Positions 25,487 to 34,305 of a DNA stretch of 64,000 bases are shown in pieces (position 1 is the first letter of the stretch; every line of letters starts with the position of its first letter). The position numbers and the translations under genes were made by a program. The notes beneath the pieces are model-generated. The model had not been told where the DNA came from. It did not search any database and saw only the letters and a list, made by a program, of their open reading frames with translations. Location: contig VMFU01000001.1 in NCBI GenBank assembly GCA_007376205.1, forward strand, positions 220,661 to 284,660, written 5' to 3'. Origin of the DNA: Candidatus Peregrinibacteria bacterium Gr01-1014_25 (lineage in GTDB: Bacteria; Patescibacteriota; Gracilibacteria; Peribacterales; Peribacteraceae).

Positions 25487-26659
25487 TCATTGATCCAAGT
25501 GTCTGCGGATACGCGTAAAGCGGCCGCAGAGCTGGCCCTTGCGCAGATCGTTGACACCGCTGATCGTCGAAGGAGCGCAGGGCGAAGCGGTCATCGAGGT
25601 AGCCATGCCTTCCGGCTGCACCGGCCACTGCGAGGGCGGCGGCATGGAATCCGATGATGGAGCCTCCATCATGGACAGCGGCATGGAAGGGATTGAGGGC
25701 AGGGGCAGAGCGTCGGTCATCGGCCAGAGTGCGCTCAATGCGGCAAAGAAATCCTCGGGGAGGAGGGCGTTTGCCGGTGCGACAACGGCGGGCAGAGTCG
25801 CGAGGTGCTGGGACGAACCCTTGAGGCGCATGGAGAAATCCTCCGTGGCCCAGTCTCCCGCGAGCGTCCACGACGAGGGCACGTCGCCGCTTGCACGCAC
25901 GCGAAGCGTCATGTGCAGCGAGGAGAACATGGCGCGGAGCACGGCAACATCGTCATCCCGCAAGACATCGCGCAGCGCCTGGCGGAGGAGGAGCGGATCG
26001 GCCCCCTGCATTTCCAGGATGAAGGCCGTTCCGGCGCGCAGAACGTCATCGACGAACGAAGGCTTGAGTGTGAGGATGTAGTCCGTGCCCCCCGGCGTCG
26101 CCGATCGCGTCAGCGAAAAGGCGGCGTTCGCCAGGGCATCCATGAGCGCCTCGGTCTGTTCCTCGCCGACGTCGATCCCACTGCCGCGGAGCAGGTCCAC
26201 GAGCATCGTCATGGCCGCAGCGCGGTCCATCGTCTGGAATTCCTGCGGCAACGGAATCATCAGCCACTTCTTCCCGTGCATGCGCAGGTCGAGCACCGCG
26301 AGCTCGTCCTCGAACGCGCCGCGGATTTCCTCCAGCGAGACGTAGAGCGTCCCTCCGGTCAGACGGTAGAGCAGGCGGATGCGTGCGTTGATGCCCTGCG
26401 CATGATCGACCACGTCGACGGTCACCGTGCCCTGGCCCGCGGCCAGCGCGGGGATCGTGCCCCGGTGCGTGCCTTTGCCCCACAGCGAAACGTACGTACC
26501 GTCGGCGCCAGCGTGAATTTCGACGGCGTATGCATGGGGATGTTCGTCGCTCTCGATCACGCCGAGGACATCGGCCGGCGTCGTCAGTGCGGCGAGCGCG
26601 GGGACGGGGAGGATGGTGACGACGAGCAGGGCGACCGTGCGGAGCATGCGGAGACGCAT
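25487..26659 (-). CDS. Secreted hypothetical protein (signal peptide)
   Basis: MRLRMLRTVALLVVTILPVPALA signal peptide, 390 aa. Confidence 0.65.
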   Translation of the reverse strand: MRLRMLRTVALLVVTILPVPALAALTTPADVLGVIESDEHPHAYAVEIHAGADGTYVSLWGKGTHRGTIPALAAGQGTVTVDVVDHAQGINARIRLLYRLTGGTLYVSLEEIRGAFEDELAVLDLRMHGKKWLMIPLPQEFQTMDRAAAMTMLVDLLRGSGIDVGEEQTEALMDALANAAFSLTRSATPGGTDYILTLKPSFVDDVLRAGTAFILEMQGADPLLLRQALRDVLRDDDVAVLRAMFSSLHMTLRVRASGDVPSSWTLAGDWATEDFSMRLKGSSQHLATLPAVVAPANALLPEDFFAALSALWPMTDALPLPSIPSMPLSMMEAPSSDSMPPPSQWPVQPEGMATSMTASPCAPSTISGVNDLRKGQLCGRFTRIRRHLDQ

Positions 26660-26723
26660 ACGCGGAGGGGGAATGCGCTGTGAGGCTAGGAGGCTTCGGC
26701 TGGAGCGTCAATCCGCTGCGCTC

Positions 26724-28226
26724 TCATTCATCCCCCAGGACGTTCTGCCGGTACTGAAGCGCCTCGGCGATGTGAGGAGGCGCAAGCGCGGCGTCGCCGG
26801 CGAGGTCGGCGATGGTGCGGGCGACTTTGATGGTGCGGTGATAGCTCCGGGCGGAGAGTTTGAGTCGCTCCGCCGCCTGCACGAGGAGGCGCTCACACTC
26901 CGCCGTGAGGGGACAGAGCTCCTGCAGATGGCGGACCCCCATTTCCTTGTTCGTGCGGATGCCAATGCCGCGCAGGCGCGCGACCTGCCGCTCACGTGCA
27001 TGGGCCACCATCTGCCGCAGCTCCGATGATTCCTGCACGCCCACAGGGGCGCGCTGCTGTAAATCGCCGATCGGGACGGGTTGGACGTCGACGGTCAGAT
27101 CAAGCCGGTCAAGGAGCGGCGCGCTGATGCGGCGGCGCAGGCGATGTTCATTGCTCCCCGTGTACTGGGGCGGATTCATCGCGGTCACGAGCAGGACGTC
27201 CGCCGGGAACGTCACCGCCCCTTGCGCGCGGGTGATGGTGATCGCGCGGTCTTCCAGCGGCTGGCGCAAAACCTCCAGGACGTGCGGCGGAAACTCCGCG
27301 AGCTCGTCTAAAAAAAGCACGCCGCGGTGCGCAAGGCTGACTTCCCCCGGGCCAGGAATCTGGCCGCCGCCGACGATGGCGACACCGCTGGCCGTGTGGT
27401 GTACGGCGCGGAACGGGCGCTGCGTGAGCAGCGGCGTGTCGGCGGGGAGGAGGTTGGCGATGGAGTAAATCTGCGTCACCTCGATGGATTCCTCGTGCGT
27501 GAGAGGTGGCAGAATGCCCTGGAGCGCGCGGGCGAGGAGCGTCTTTCCCGATCCCGGCGCGCCGGAGAGCAGCGCGTTGTGGCCGCCCGCGGCGGCGATG
27601 ACGAGCGCGCGCTTCGCCAGCTCCTGCCCGCGCACATCGGCGAAATCGATGGCCGGCGCATCGGGCGACGCGCCGCACGCCGGCGGGCAGACGGGTTCGG
27701 GCTGACTGCGGCCGGCGAGGATGTCGAGCAATTCTTGGAGCGTGCGCGGCGCGATAATCGTGAGCCCGGGGATCAGCGCCGCCTCGGGTCCGTTCACGGC
27801 CGGCACGACGAGCGTCGAGAGCCCCGCGTCGCGACAGGCGATGGCCGCCGAGAGCACGCCCGACACGTGGCGTAGCGAACCGTCGATCCCCAGTTCCCCG
27901 ATGAACGCCATCGTTTTGAGCTCCTCCGGTTTCGCCTCGACGAGCTCGTGTGCGAGCAGGAGCCCGAGGGCAATGGGCAGGTCGTAGCGCGGGCCGGCCT
28001 TCTTCAAATCCGCCGGAGCGAGATTCACCGTCACGACCCGCGACGACGGGAAACGCTGCCCGCAGGCGCGCAGCGCCAAGCGAACCCGCTGGCGGCTCTC
28101 CTGCACGGCGGTATCCCCGAGTCCGACGATGAAGAATTTGCTCTCGCCCGGCGTCGATCCGACTTCCACGGTGATGCGTTCGCCTTTGAGGCCGACGGGA
28201 GCGAAAGAGGTGAGTTGGGTGAACAT
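26724..28226 (-). CDS. YifB/ComM family Mg-chelatase-like AAA ATPase
   Basis: VEVGSTPGESKFFIVGLGDTAVQESRQRVRLAL, LSGAPGSGKTLLARALQGILPP, AHRGVLFLDELAEF. Confidence 0.95.
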   Translation of the reverse strand: MFTQLTSFAPVGLKGERITVEVGSTPGESKFFIVGLGDTAVQESRQRVRLALRACGQRFPSSRVVTVNLAPADLKKAGPRYDLPIALGLLLAHELVEAKPEELKTMAFIGELGIDGSLRHVSGVLSAAIACRDAGLSTLVVPAVNGPEAALIPGLTIIAPRTLQELLDILAGRSQPEPVCPPACGASPDAPAIDFADVRGQELAKRALVIAAAGGHNALLSGAPGSGKTLLARALQGILPPLTHEESIEVTQIYSIANLLPADTPLLTQRPFRAVHHTASGVAIVGGGQIPGPGEVSLAHRGVLFLDELAEFPPHVLEVLRQPLEDRAITITRAQGAVTFPADVLLVTAMNPPQYTGSNEHRLRRRISAPLLDRLDLTVDVQPVPIGDLQQRAPVGVQESSELRQMVAHARERQVARLRGIGIRTNKEMGVRHLQELCPLTAECERLLVQAAERLKLSARSYHRTIKVARTIADLAGDAALAPPHIAEALQYRQNVLGDE

Positions 28227-28314
28227 CTGCAGTGAGGAAAGCGCAGGGTGATGCGTTGGTCGAGGAGAGTGTACTTTCGTACACCTATGACTGTCAAATA
28301 GGTCGCCGAAAGCC

Positions 28315-28713
28315 CTATTCCGTCCACTCCAGATCCTCAATGTGCGCGATGACGCGGTCGCCTGCGACGCACAGAGCGTCGAGCCGGCAACCCGTCTCCC
28401 CCGCTCTGCGCGCCAGCCATTTGCGTGCTGCGCGGCACATCCGCCGCTTCTTCGCCGGCGTCAGGTTCAGTTCGGGGTTGAAGTCGCGGTCATCCGCCGC
28501 ACGTGTTTTTACCTCGACGAAGACAATGGTATTGCCGACGGGGTCGATGGCGATCACGTCGATCTCGTCGCCGCCGTAGAGCCGGACGTTGCGTGCAAGG
28601 ATGCGATAGCCCAGGCGCCGCAGGTACGCCGCCGCGATACGTTCACCGCGTCGGCCAAGTTGCAGGTGCGCCGCCAGTTGCGGGTGGAAGCGACGCGTAA
28701 GCAGGGAGAACAT
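28315..28713 (-). CDS. UPF0102 (YraN) family putative endonuclease
   Basis: LGRRGERIAAAYLRRLGYRILARNVRLYGGDEIDVIAIDPVGNTIVFVEVKTR. Confidence 0.92.
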   Translation of the reverse strand: MFSLLTRRFHPQLAAHLQLGRRGERIAAAYLRRLGYRILARNVRLYGGDEIDVIAIDPVGNTIVFVEVKTRAADDRDFNPELNLTPAKKRRMCRAARKWLARRAGETGCRLDALCVAGDRVIAHIEDLEWTE

Positions 28714-28804
28714 CTCTGCAGCATGCCCGCACGCAAAAGGAGCGCGAGAGCAGTGGACGGAGATACACCGCGGCGAAAAAGTGCAGAATGCAGAGCGCAA
28801 AGTA

Positions 28805-29491
28805 TTACCAGCCCAGTACCGCCGTCGTCTCCACTTTCTCCGTCACGGCCTTGAGTGGCCAGCGGTGCCAATCCTCTTCATTCGCGCGCAATTCCTCCCA
28901 CGCGCTTTTCTTGTCCTTGCCCAAGAGCACGACGGCTTCCCGCGCGGACGTCAGCACAGGCAGCGTGACGCTGATGCGCTGCGGGATGTCGAAACGGTCG
29001 GTGTGCGTGGCGATGACGAGCGCTGGCCCTGCGGCGGTGTCCGGCACGGGCGGGAAGAGCGAGGCGATGTGTCCATCCGCGCCCAGTCCCAACACAACGG
29101 CGTCGATGCCGCGCGTCACGATAGGCGCGAGCACGCGTCCGTACTCCTCCGCGCTGTCATCCGGCGCCAGCGACGGATCGGGAAACAGCACCTGCGATTC
29201 CGGGATCGGCGCCGCGCGCAGCAGGGTGGACCGAAGCAGGAACTGATTGCTGTGCGGACTGTCCGCTCGGACGCAGCGGTCGTCGACGAGGAACACGGTG
29301 ACGGCAGACCAATCGATACCCGCCGCTTTTCCAAGAATCTCGTACACCGGTCGTGGGGTGGACCCTCCGGAGAGCCCGATCGTGCATCGGCCATGGTCGG
29401 TGATGTTCCTGCGCAGAATCGCCGCAAGCAGTCCGGCGCTCTGCGTGGTAAATACGTCGGCCGCCGGTGCATGGATGTTGATGCAGGACAT
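28805..29491 (-). CDS. pgl: 6-phosphogluconolactonase
   Basis: GLSGGSTPRPVYEIL, WSAVTVFLVDDRCVRADSPHSNQFLLRSTLL, VLGLGADGHIASLFP. Confidence 0.93.
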   Translation of the reverse strand: MSCINIHAPAADVFTTQSAGLLAAILRRNITDHGRCTIGLSGGSTPRPVYEILGKAAGIDWSAVTVFLVDDRCVRADSPHSNQFLLRSTLLRAAPIPESQVLFPDPSLAPDDSAEEYGRVLAPIVTRGIDAVVLGLGADGHIASLFPPVPDTAAGPALVIATHTDRFDIPQRISVTLPVLTSAREAVVLLGKDKKSAWEELRANEEDWHRWPLKAVTEKVETTAVLGW

Positions 29492-29510
29492 CGAGGATAC
29501 GGTATCCGAA

Positions 29511-29579
29511 ATTCCCTCTCCCCGCTCGTTACGAGCACCCCTCCCCCCACGGGGGAGGGGTTGGGGGAGAGGGGAATTT
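29511..29579. repeat. Nested inverted repeat between pgl and zwf
   Basis: aattccctctcccc ... ggggagaggggaatt outer arms, inner gctcgttacgagc and acccctccccc/ggggaggggt. Confidence 0.85.
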
Positions 29580-31043
29580 TCACTCCATCCATCGTCTCCC
29601 CTCCTTCTTCATCCACTCTTCCGCCGCGTCGGGATGGTGTCCCGCGGGGTAGGAGTGTAGGGGGGTTTCGGGCCGGTCGAGGTGCGCCTGCAGCGGATCG
29701 ACCAGCCGCCACGCCGCGCGGACTTCGTCGATCGACAGGTACCACGACGTGCGACCGTGGATCGCTTCGAGCAGGAGCATGCCGTGTTCGGGGAGGCAGT
29801 CGCCGACGCACACGAGCGGATCGGCCATGACAAGCGGCCGGAACCGCGGCTCGGTGCCCCCGAGTTTCGTCTGCAGGAACAGGCGCATGCCGGCCTCTCC
29901 TTGCAGGATGATGTCGAGGCGGTTGGACGTCGATCCTTCGCCGATGTGTTTGGGCTCCTGGAAGAGGATCGAAACGCGCGTCTCCTTCGCCGGCAGCCGC
30001 TTGCCCGTGCGCAGGTAGAACGGCACGCCCTCCCAGCGGGAGATGCGCGTGAGGAGTTTAAGGGCGATGTACGTGTTCGTCCGCGAGTCCGGCCGGACAC
30101 CCGACTCCTCGCGGTACCCGGGCGCGTGGTCGCCCAGGATCTTCCCCGCACCGTACTGGCCCTGCACGATCACGTCGTCGAGGCTGGACGCATGGGGAAG
30201 ATAGAACTGCTCGAGGGCGTTGAGCCGGCTGGTACGGAACGAGTCGCCCTCCTGCAGGCGCATCGTGAGCAGTGCGGCGATCTGCAGCAGGTGGCTCTGC
30301 ACGAAGTCGCGCAACGTGCCCGTCTCCTCGAAGTACCCCGCCCGCCCCTCCAATCCGTGCGCCTCACTCGCGGTAATCTCGACATGCTCGATGAGCGTGT
30401 TCTTGAAGATGCGCTCCAGCACCGGGTTCGCATGCCGCAGGTAGTACACGTTCCGTACCGCCTCTTTCCCCAAGTAGTGGTCGAGCAGGTAGACGGATTC
30501 CTCGCCGAAGCACGCAACGAGATCGCGCCAGATCGCCTCGCCGGACTTTTGGTCGTGACCCAAGGGCTTCTCGACGATGCAGCGGAAGCCGCTCACACCC
30601 GTACCGTGCGGGATGCCCGCTTTGCACAGATTCTGCAGCACCGGCGGGAAGATGGTCGGCGGCACCGAGAGGTACGCCAGGCGGACGTGCTCTTCCCATC
30701 CGTTCTCCAGGCTCGTCAGATGTTTCTCCAGCGCGGCAAAGTCGGCCGGCGCGTCGTACGCGCCGCGAACGTAGTGCACATGGGTCAGGAAGTCCGCGAG
30801 GGCGCGCTCGGTCACTTCGGGCATGTCGGCGCGCACGGCGCCCTCGACGAGCGTGCGAAAACCGCCGTCGTCCATCGCCGACCGCGCGAAGCCGACGATC
30901 GCGTACTGCGCGGGCAGGCGCTTCTTGAGGGCGAGCGTGTAGAGCGCCGGATAGAGCTTCTGCTTGGCCAGATGCCCCGACGCGCCGAACAGAACCAGCG
31001 TGAAGGGAATGTGCGAGCCGAAGGGGGCGGGGGATGCGGCCAT
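29580..31043 (-). CDS. zwf: Glucose-6-phosphate 1-dehydrogenase
   Basis: LVLFGASGHLAKQKLYPALYTLALKKRLP, RCIVEKPLGHDQKSG, LLDHYLGKEAVRNV. Confidence 0.96.
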   Translation of the reverse strand: MAASPAPFGSHIPFTLVLFGASGHLAKQKLYPALYTLALKKRLPAQYAIVGFARSAMDDGGFRTLVEGAVRADMPEVTERALADFLTHVHYVRGAYDAPADFAALEKHLTSLENGWEEHVRLAYLSVPPTIFPPVLQNLCKAGIPHGTGVSGFRCIVEKPLGHDQKSGEAIWRDLVACFGEESVYLLDHYLGKEAVRNVYYLRHANPVLERIFKNTLIEHVEITASEAHGLEGRAGYFEETGTLRDFVQSHLLQIAALLTMRLQEGDSFRTSRLNALEQFYLPHASSLDDVIVQGQYGAGKILGDHAPGYREESGVRPDSRTNTYIALKLLTRISRWEGVPFYLRTGKRLPAKETRVSILFQEPKHIGEGSTSNRLDIILQGEAGMRLFLQTKLGGTEPRFRPLVMADPLVCVGDCLPEHGMLLLEAIHGRTSWYLSIDEVRAAWRLVDPLQAHLDRPETPLHSYPAGHHPDAAEEWMKKEGRRWME

Positions 31044-31055
31044 GGGCGAGACAGA

Positions 31056-31068
31056 AGTGTACTACACT
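31056..31068. promoter_or_regulatory. Palindromic divergent promoter core (back-to-back TACACT -10 boxes)
   Basis: agtgta-c-tacact between zwf (minus) and a YbaK-like gene (plus). Confidence 0.5.
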
Positions 31069-31090
31069 CCTCTCCTGCCCCGCGTTGTCC

Positions 31091-31573
31091 ATGGATGTCT
31101 GTGATTTCCTTACGTCAAACGGCATTCCCTTCGAGCGGTTCGATCACCCCGCGGTCTTCACGTGCGAGGAGTCGGCGCTCCTTGCGCCGATGCCGGGGGC
31201 CGACACCAAAAATCTCTTCCTTACAGAGGACCGGGGCGATCGCTCCTTCCTCGTGACGGTCGGGCACAACAAGCGCGTCGACCTCAAAGGCCTCTGCGGA
31301 CTGCTCGGCATCAAGCGCCTCTCGTTCGGGTCGCCGGAGGAGTTGCGAGCATCGCTCGGAGTCGATCCCGGATCGGTCACGCTCCTCGGCCTCGCATGCG
31401 ATACGGAGCACCGTGTCGATGTGGTGATCGACCGGCCTATCTGGGACGCCCCGTCCGTACAGTGCCACCCGCTTGTGAACACCGCGACGCTCATCATCCC
31501 GCATACGGGGCTAGAAACATTCCTCGCGCGCACGGGACACACGCCGCGGATTATCGACGTGCCGGAGCGGTAG
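31091..31573 (+). CDS. YbaK/ProX-like aminoacyl-tRNA deacylase
   Basis: FDHPAVFTCEESALLAPMPGADTKNLFLTEDRGDRSFLVTV...VDVVIDRPIWDAPSVQCHPLVNTATLII. Confidence 0.88.
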   Translation: MDVCDFLTSNGIPFERFDHPAVFTCEESALLAPMPGADTKNLFLTEDRGDRSFLVTVGHNKRVDLKGLCGLLGIKRLSFGSPEELRASLGVDPGSVTLLGLACDTEHRVDVVIDRPIWDAPSVQCHPLVNTATLIIPHTGLETFLARTGHTPRIIDVPER

Positions 31574-31580
31574 ACGGGAA

Positions 31581-32714
31581 TCACTTCTTCTCCTTGAGCT
31601 TCTGCACCTGGTCTTGCACGTTTTTCAGGCGGGTGCTCAAACCGAGAATGCGGTCGCGCTGCGTGCGGGACATTGCGCCCAGGGCGTGGATGATCTTCAT
31701 CGTCGCCGCCGGCGTATCGCGTCCCCGGGCGCTTGGAGGGAGTGATGCTTTCTCGATCGCGCTGATGAAACTGGCGAGCGCGCTCTCGTGCTGGGCATTG
31801 CCGACGATCACCTGCGCCGTTCCCGGCAAGTCCGCCAGGGCGTCGAGCTTCTCGAGCGCGGCCAACGCGATCGCGTTGCCTGGGCGGTCCATATCCGCGT
31901 AGAGCTGGCTGATGGACTTGGCGGCTTTGCCACTCCCCACCTGGAGCACCGCGGGAGCGACGGGAACGCCCTCCGTCGTGCTCGGCGCGGGATGGAGTTT
32001 GAGCATCGTCGTCAGCCATTCTTTGGCGAGCGAAGGCTTCGCGGCGAGTTCTTCAAGGAGCGCGCGGATCTCGCGCTGACGCTCGAGCGCGTCCTCCGTC
32101 ACACAGTGCGCCCGCAGAAGGAAGGCCACCGCGTCCATCGCCTGCGTGCCGTCGCCGATGTCCGCAACCAGCGCGAGCTGCTCGCGGGCGTGGCGGCGGA
32201 AATCGTAGGCGGGGTTCGAGTGCCGGAGGATTCCGGCGAGGAGGTGACCGGCCGCGGCATTGCCATCCGCGGCCGCCGACGTGAGGAGGCCGCGCAACGC
32301 ATTCTCCCGCTGTTGCCGCTCGCGAAGCATGATCGCGCGGCGAGGATCCTCGGTCGTTGTCGTTTCCTGTAGTGCTCGGAGGTTGCTTGCGGTTTCCGTC
32401 GTCGATTGCAGCATGTCGAGGGCATCGTTACCGTCCACGGTCGTCGCTTCGACAATGAGCAGCTCCCCCATCACTTCACGCACGCGCATGCTTTGCACGT
32501 GAACGGACGCGGAAAATCCGGCGCCCTGCAATCGAAAAACGCGGTGTTCCGGCGCATCGACGGTGCAGGCGGCACCCCGCAATTTCTCGCCGAACGCCGT
32601 ACGGATCTTCGTCATGACGGGCCCGTCGACGATTCGCAAATGCCGGCGCTCGTAGGCAACGGGAACGGGGATGGCGGTGGGCGGGATGTCTGTTTGAGAA
32701 GAGACATCGGGCAT
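31581..32714 (-). CDS. Hypothetical helical-repeat protein
   Basis: 377 aa, Ala/Leu-rich helical C-terminal half. Confidence 0.6.
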   Translation of the reverse strand: MPDVSSQTDIPPTAIPVPVAYERRHLRIVDGPVMTKIRTAFGEKLRGAACTVDAPEHRVFRLQGAGFSASVHVQSMRVREVMGELLIVEATTVDGNDALDMLQSTTETASNLRALQETTTTEDPRRAIMLRERQQRENALRGLLTSAAADGNAAAGHLLAGILRHSNPAYDFRRHAREQLALVADIGDGTQAMDAVAFLLRAHCVTEDALERQREIRALLEELAAKPSLAKEWLTTMLKLHPAPSTTEGVPVAPAVLQVGSGKAAKSISQLYADMDRPGNAIALAALEKLDALADLPGTAQVIVGNAQHESALASFISAIEKASLPPSARGRDTPAATMKIIHALGAMSRTQRDRILGLSTRLKNVQDQVQKLKEKK

Positions 32715-32928
32715 GAACCGAGCATGTCCCGGGGAAGAGCGGCGGGCAAGCGGGAAGGATTGCCCAACCGTGGGGCGCGCAATTTTTTCGCTTGAGCAAG
32801 CGAACGGCTGATGATTGCGATCAGAGAATGCCGCTCGCGGCCGCGGAAATATGTGCACATTTTTTACACAATCCTGTAACGAATTCGTCAATCGAACGTC
32901 TTAGCTAGTGTCAGCACCTCTCCATCCC

Positions 32929-33081
32929 ATGTCCAAGGACACCCGCAACGCCGGCTTCGCCCTCCTGCTCTCGCTCGCGATCGTCATGACCGCAAGCATC
33001 TCGGCGCGCGTGTTCTTCGAGGACGTGAAAACGGTCGAAGCGGGAGAAAGCCAGATTATGACGCCCGTGGACGGATACTAG
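32929..33081 (+). CDS. Small single-TM protein (50 aa)
   Basis: MSKDTRNAGFALLLSLAIVMTASISARVFFEDVKTVEAGESQIMTPVDGY; below the ORF track length cutoff. Confidence 0.4.
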   Translation: MSKDTRNAGFALLLSLAIVMTASISARVFFEDVKTVEAGESQIMTPVDGY

Positions 33082-33123
33082 AATAGTGTTGCTTTGATTT
33101 TGAGGCCGAGGCAGCATACCACC

Positions 33124-33489
33124 ATGTCGGCCATCAATGCTTTGCGTGCATTAACCGAGGATTATGCGGATGACGATCCTTTACGGAAGGCTGTGGTGAC
33201 GATAGCGCATATCGGTGACACCATGCTCCACAACATTCTCGTTTGCCTGCTCGAGCATTCGCTCGACCAGCGCGAGCCGGACACCCAGGGTTTACGGGAA
33301 TTTTTTCGCCTGGCGGGTTTACGTTTGAGTACATCGCGCAAGGAGGGCCTGGATCAAATCGCCCATGGGATCAACGGCGCCTGCCTTGTGGATGCCGCCA
33401 AGTACGCAGTGGATGAGCTCGATTTCGAGGCGTCCCACAGCCTGCGCAGTGCGTTGCTGGCGGTCAACGTCGACCTCGACGAGTGGTAA
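33124..33489 (+). CDS. Hypothetical protein
   Basis: 121-aa ORF from ATG 33124. Confidence 0.55.
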   Translation: MSAINALRALTEDYADDDPLRKAVVTIAHIGDTMLHNILVCLLEHSLDQREPDTQGLREFFRLAGLRLSTSRKEGLDQIAHGINGACLVDAAKYAVDELDFEASHSLRSALLAVNVDLDEW

Positions 33490-33636
33490 TTCCTTGCAAA
33501 TTAGTAAAAAACATCGGTGGATATTTTTGGCTTCGGTGAGCTATTTTTCCGATCAAAAAAAGTACTCAAACAGAATGTCTCTCCAATGCATAGTCCGATG
33601 CATTGCGTGGATTTTGCCCTTGGATATGATAGCTCG

Positions 33637-34262
33637 ATTTGCCAAGCACAGCCCGGCAGATCGCACACCAAGAGTACAGACACACATTCGTTCTTTTCTC
33701 TCTAGCACATCCACACACAACGAATCGTCCCAGGCGCGGCTTGGGACACCGGCTCCGGAGCCACCATATGAAAAGCATCAGAGGAACAAGAAGAACCGAT
33801 ACACCGACCTTTGACACCATCGCATCGCAGAGAGGGTAGCGGACAGCGTGCTACGCGCGTTCCTCCCCAGCCAATCATTGCATTCTTGCACAATTCTGGA
33901 GCCAGGCACGTGACCCGTGCCGCTGGACGCTCCTCTCTCTGCTCCATGAATTTCACGCGGTGCGGGCAGAGGTTCGTCCCGCCGCGTGTGCCCCTTCCTC
34001 CCCAGTGTTCCCCTTCCCTCCTTGAGGGTCGTGGCGGACCGGTCCGGGGACCTCGGTGCGGTGCCGAGGAGAAACAAGACACCGGAATGGGGCAGAGACC
34101 AGGGTAGCCTCACCCGTGTCCTGCATCCTCGCGGTGCAGGGCAACCCGCGCGCCTACGGCGCGCGGACCCCCCTCTCGGCCGCGGCTCTTGGCTCACAAA
34201 AAGCCCTGATAGCCCCCGAAGGGAACATCAACACAAAGACCGGCCACTCCGGTCTTTTTGTT
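33637..34262 (+). ncRNA. Candidate structured non-coding RNA of unknown family
   Basis: Promoter-like TTGCGT-16-TATGAT at 33603-33630, multiple GC-rich hairpins, terminator at the 3' end, no convincing ORF. Confidence 0.4.
34236..34262 (+). terminator. Rho-independent terminator
   Basis: aaagaccgg-ccact-ccggtcttttt. Confidence 0.85.
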
Positions 34263-34305
34263 ATGCCTTTTTACACCGCCCGCCTCTCTATACTATGGAA
34301 TCGTC

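Noticed and set aside
29682-31256. 524-aa ORF antisense to zwf
   Set aside because: Shadow frame of Zwf, no domain signature.
33639-33839. 66-aa ORF in the candidate ncRNA
   Set aside because: Composition not protein-like, no initiation signal, overlaps competing ORFs on both strands.
33820-34262. tmRNA (ssrA) or SRP RNA in the structured intergenic region
   Set aside because: No tRNA-like 3' CCA end, tag reading frame or SRP GGAAGCAG-type loop found; left as unknown ncRNA.
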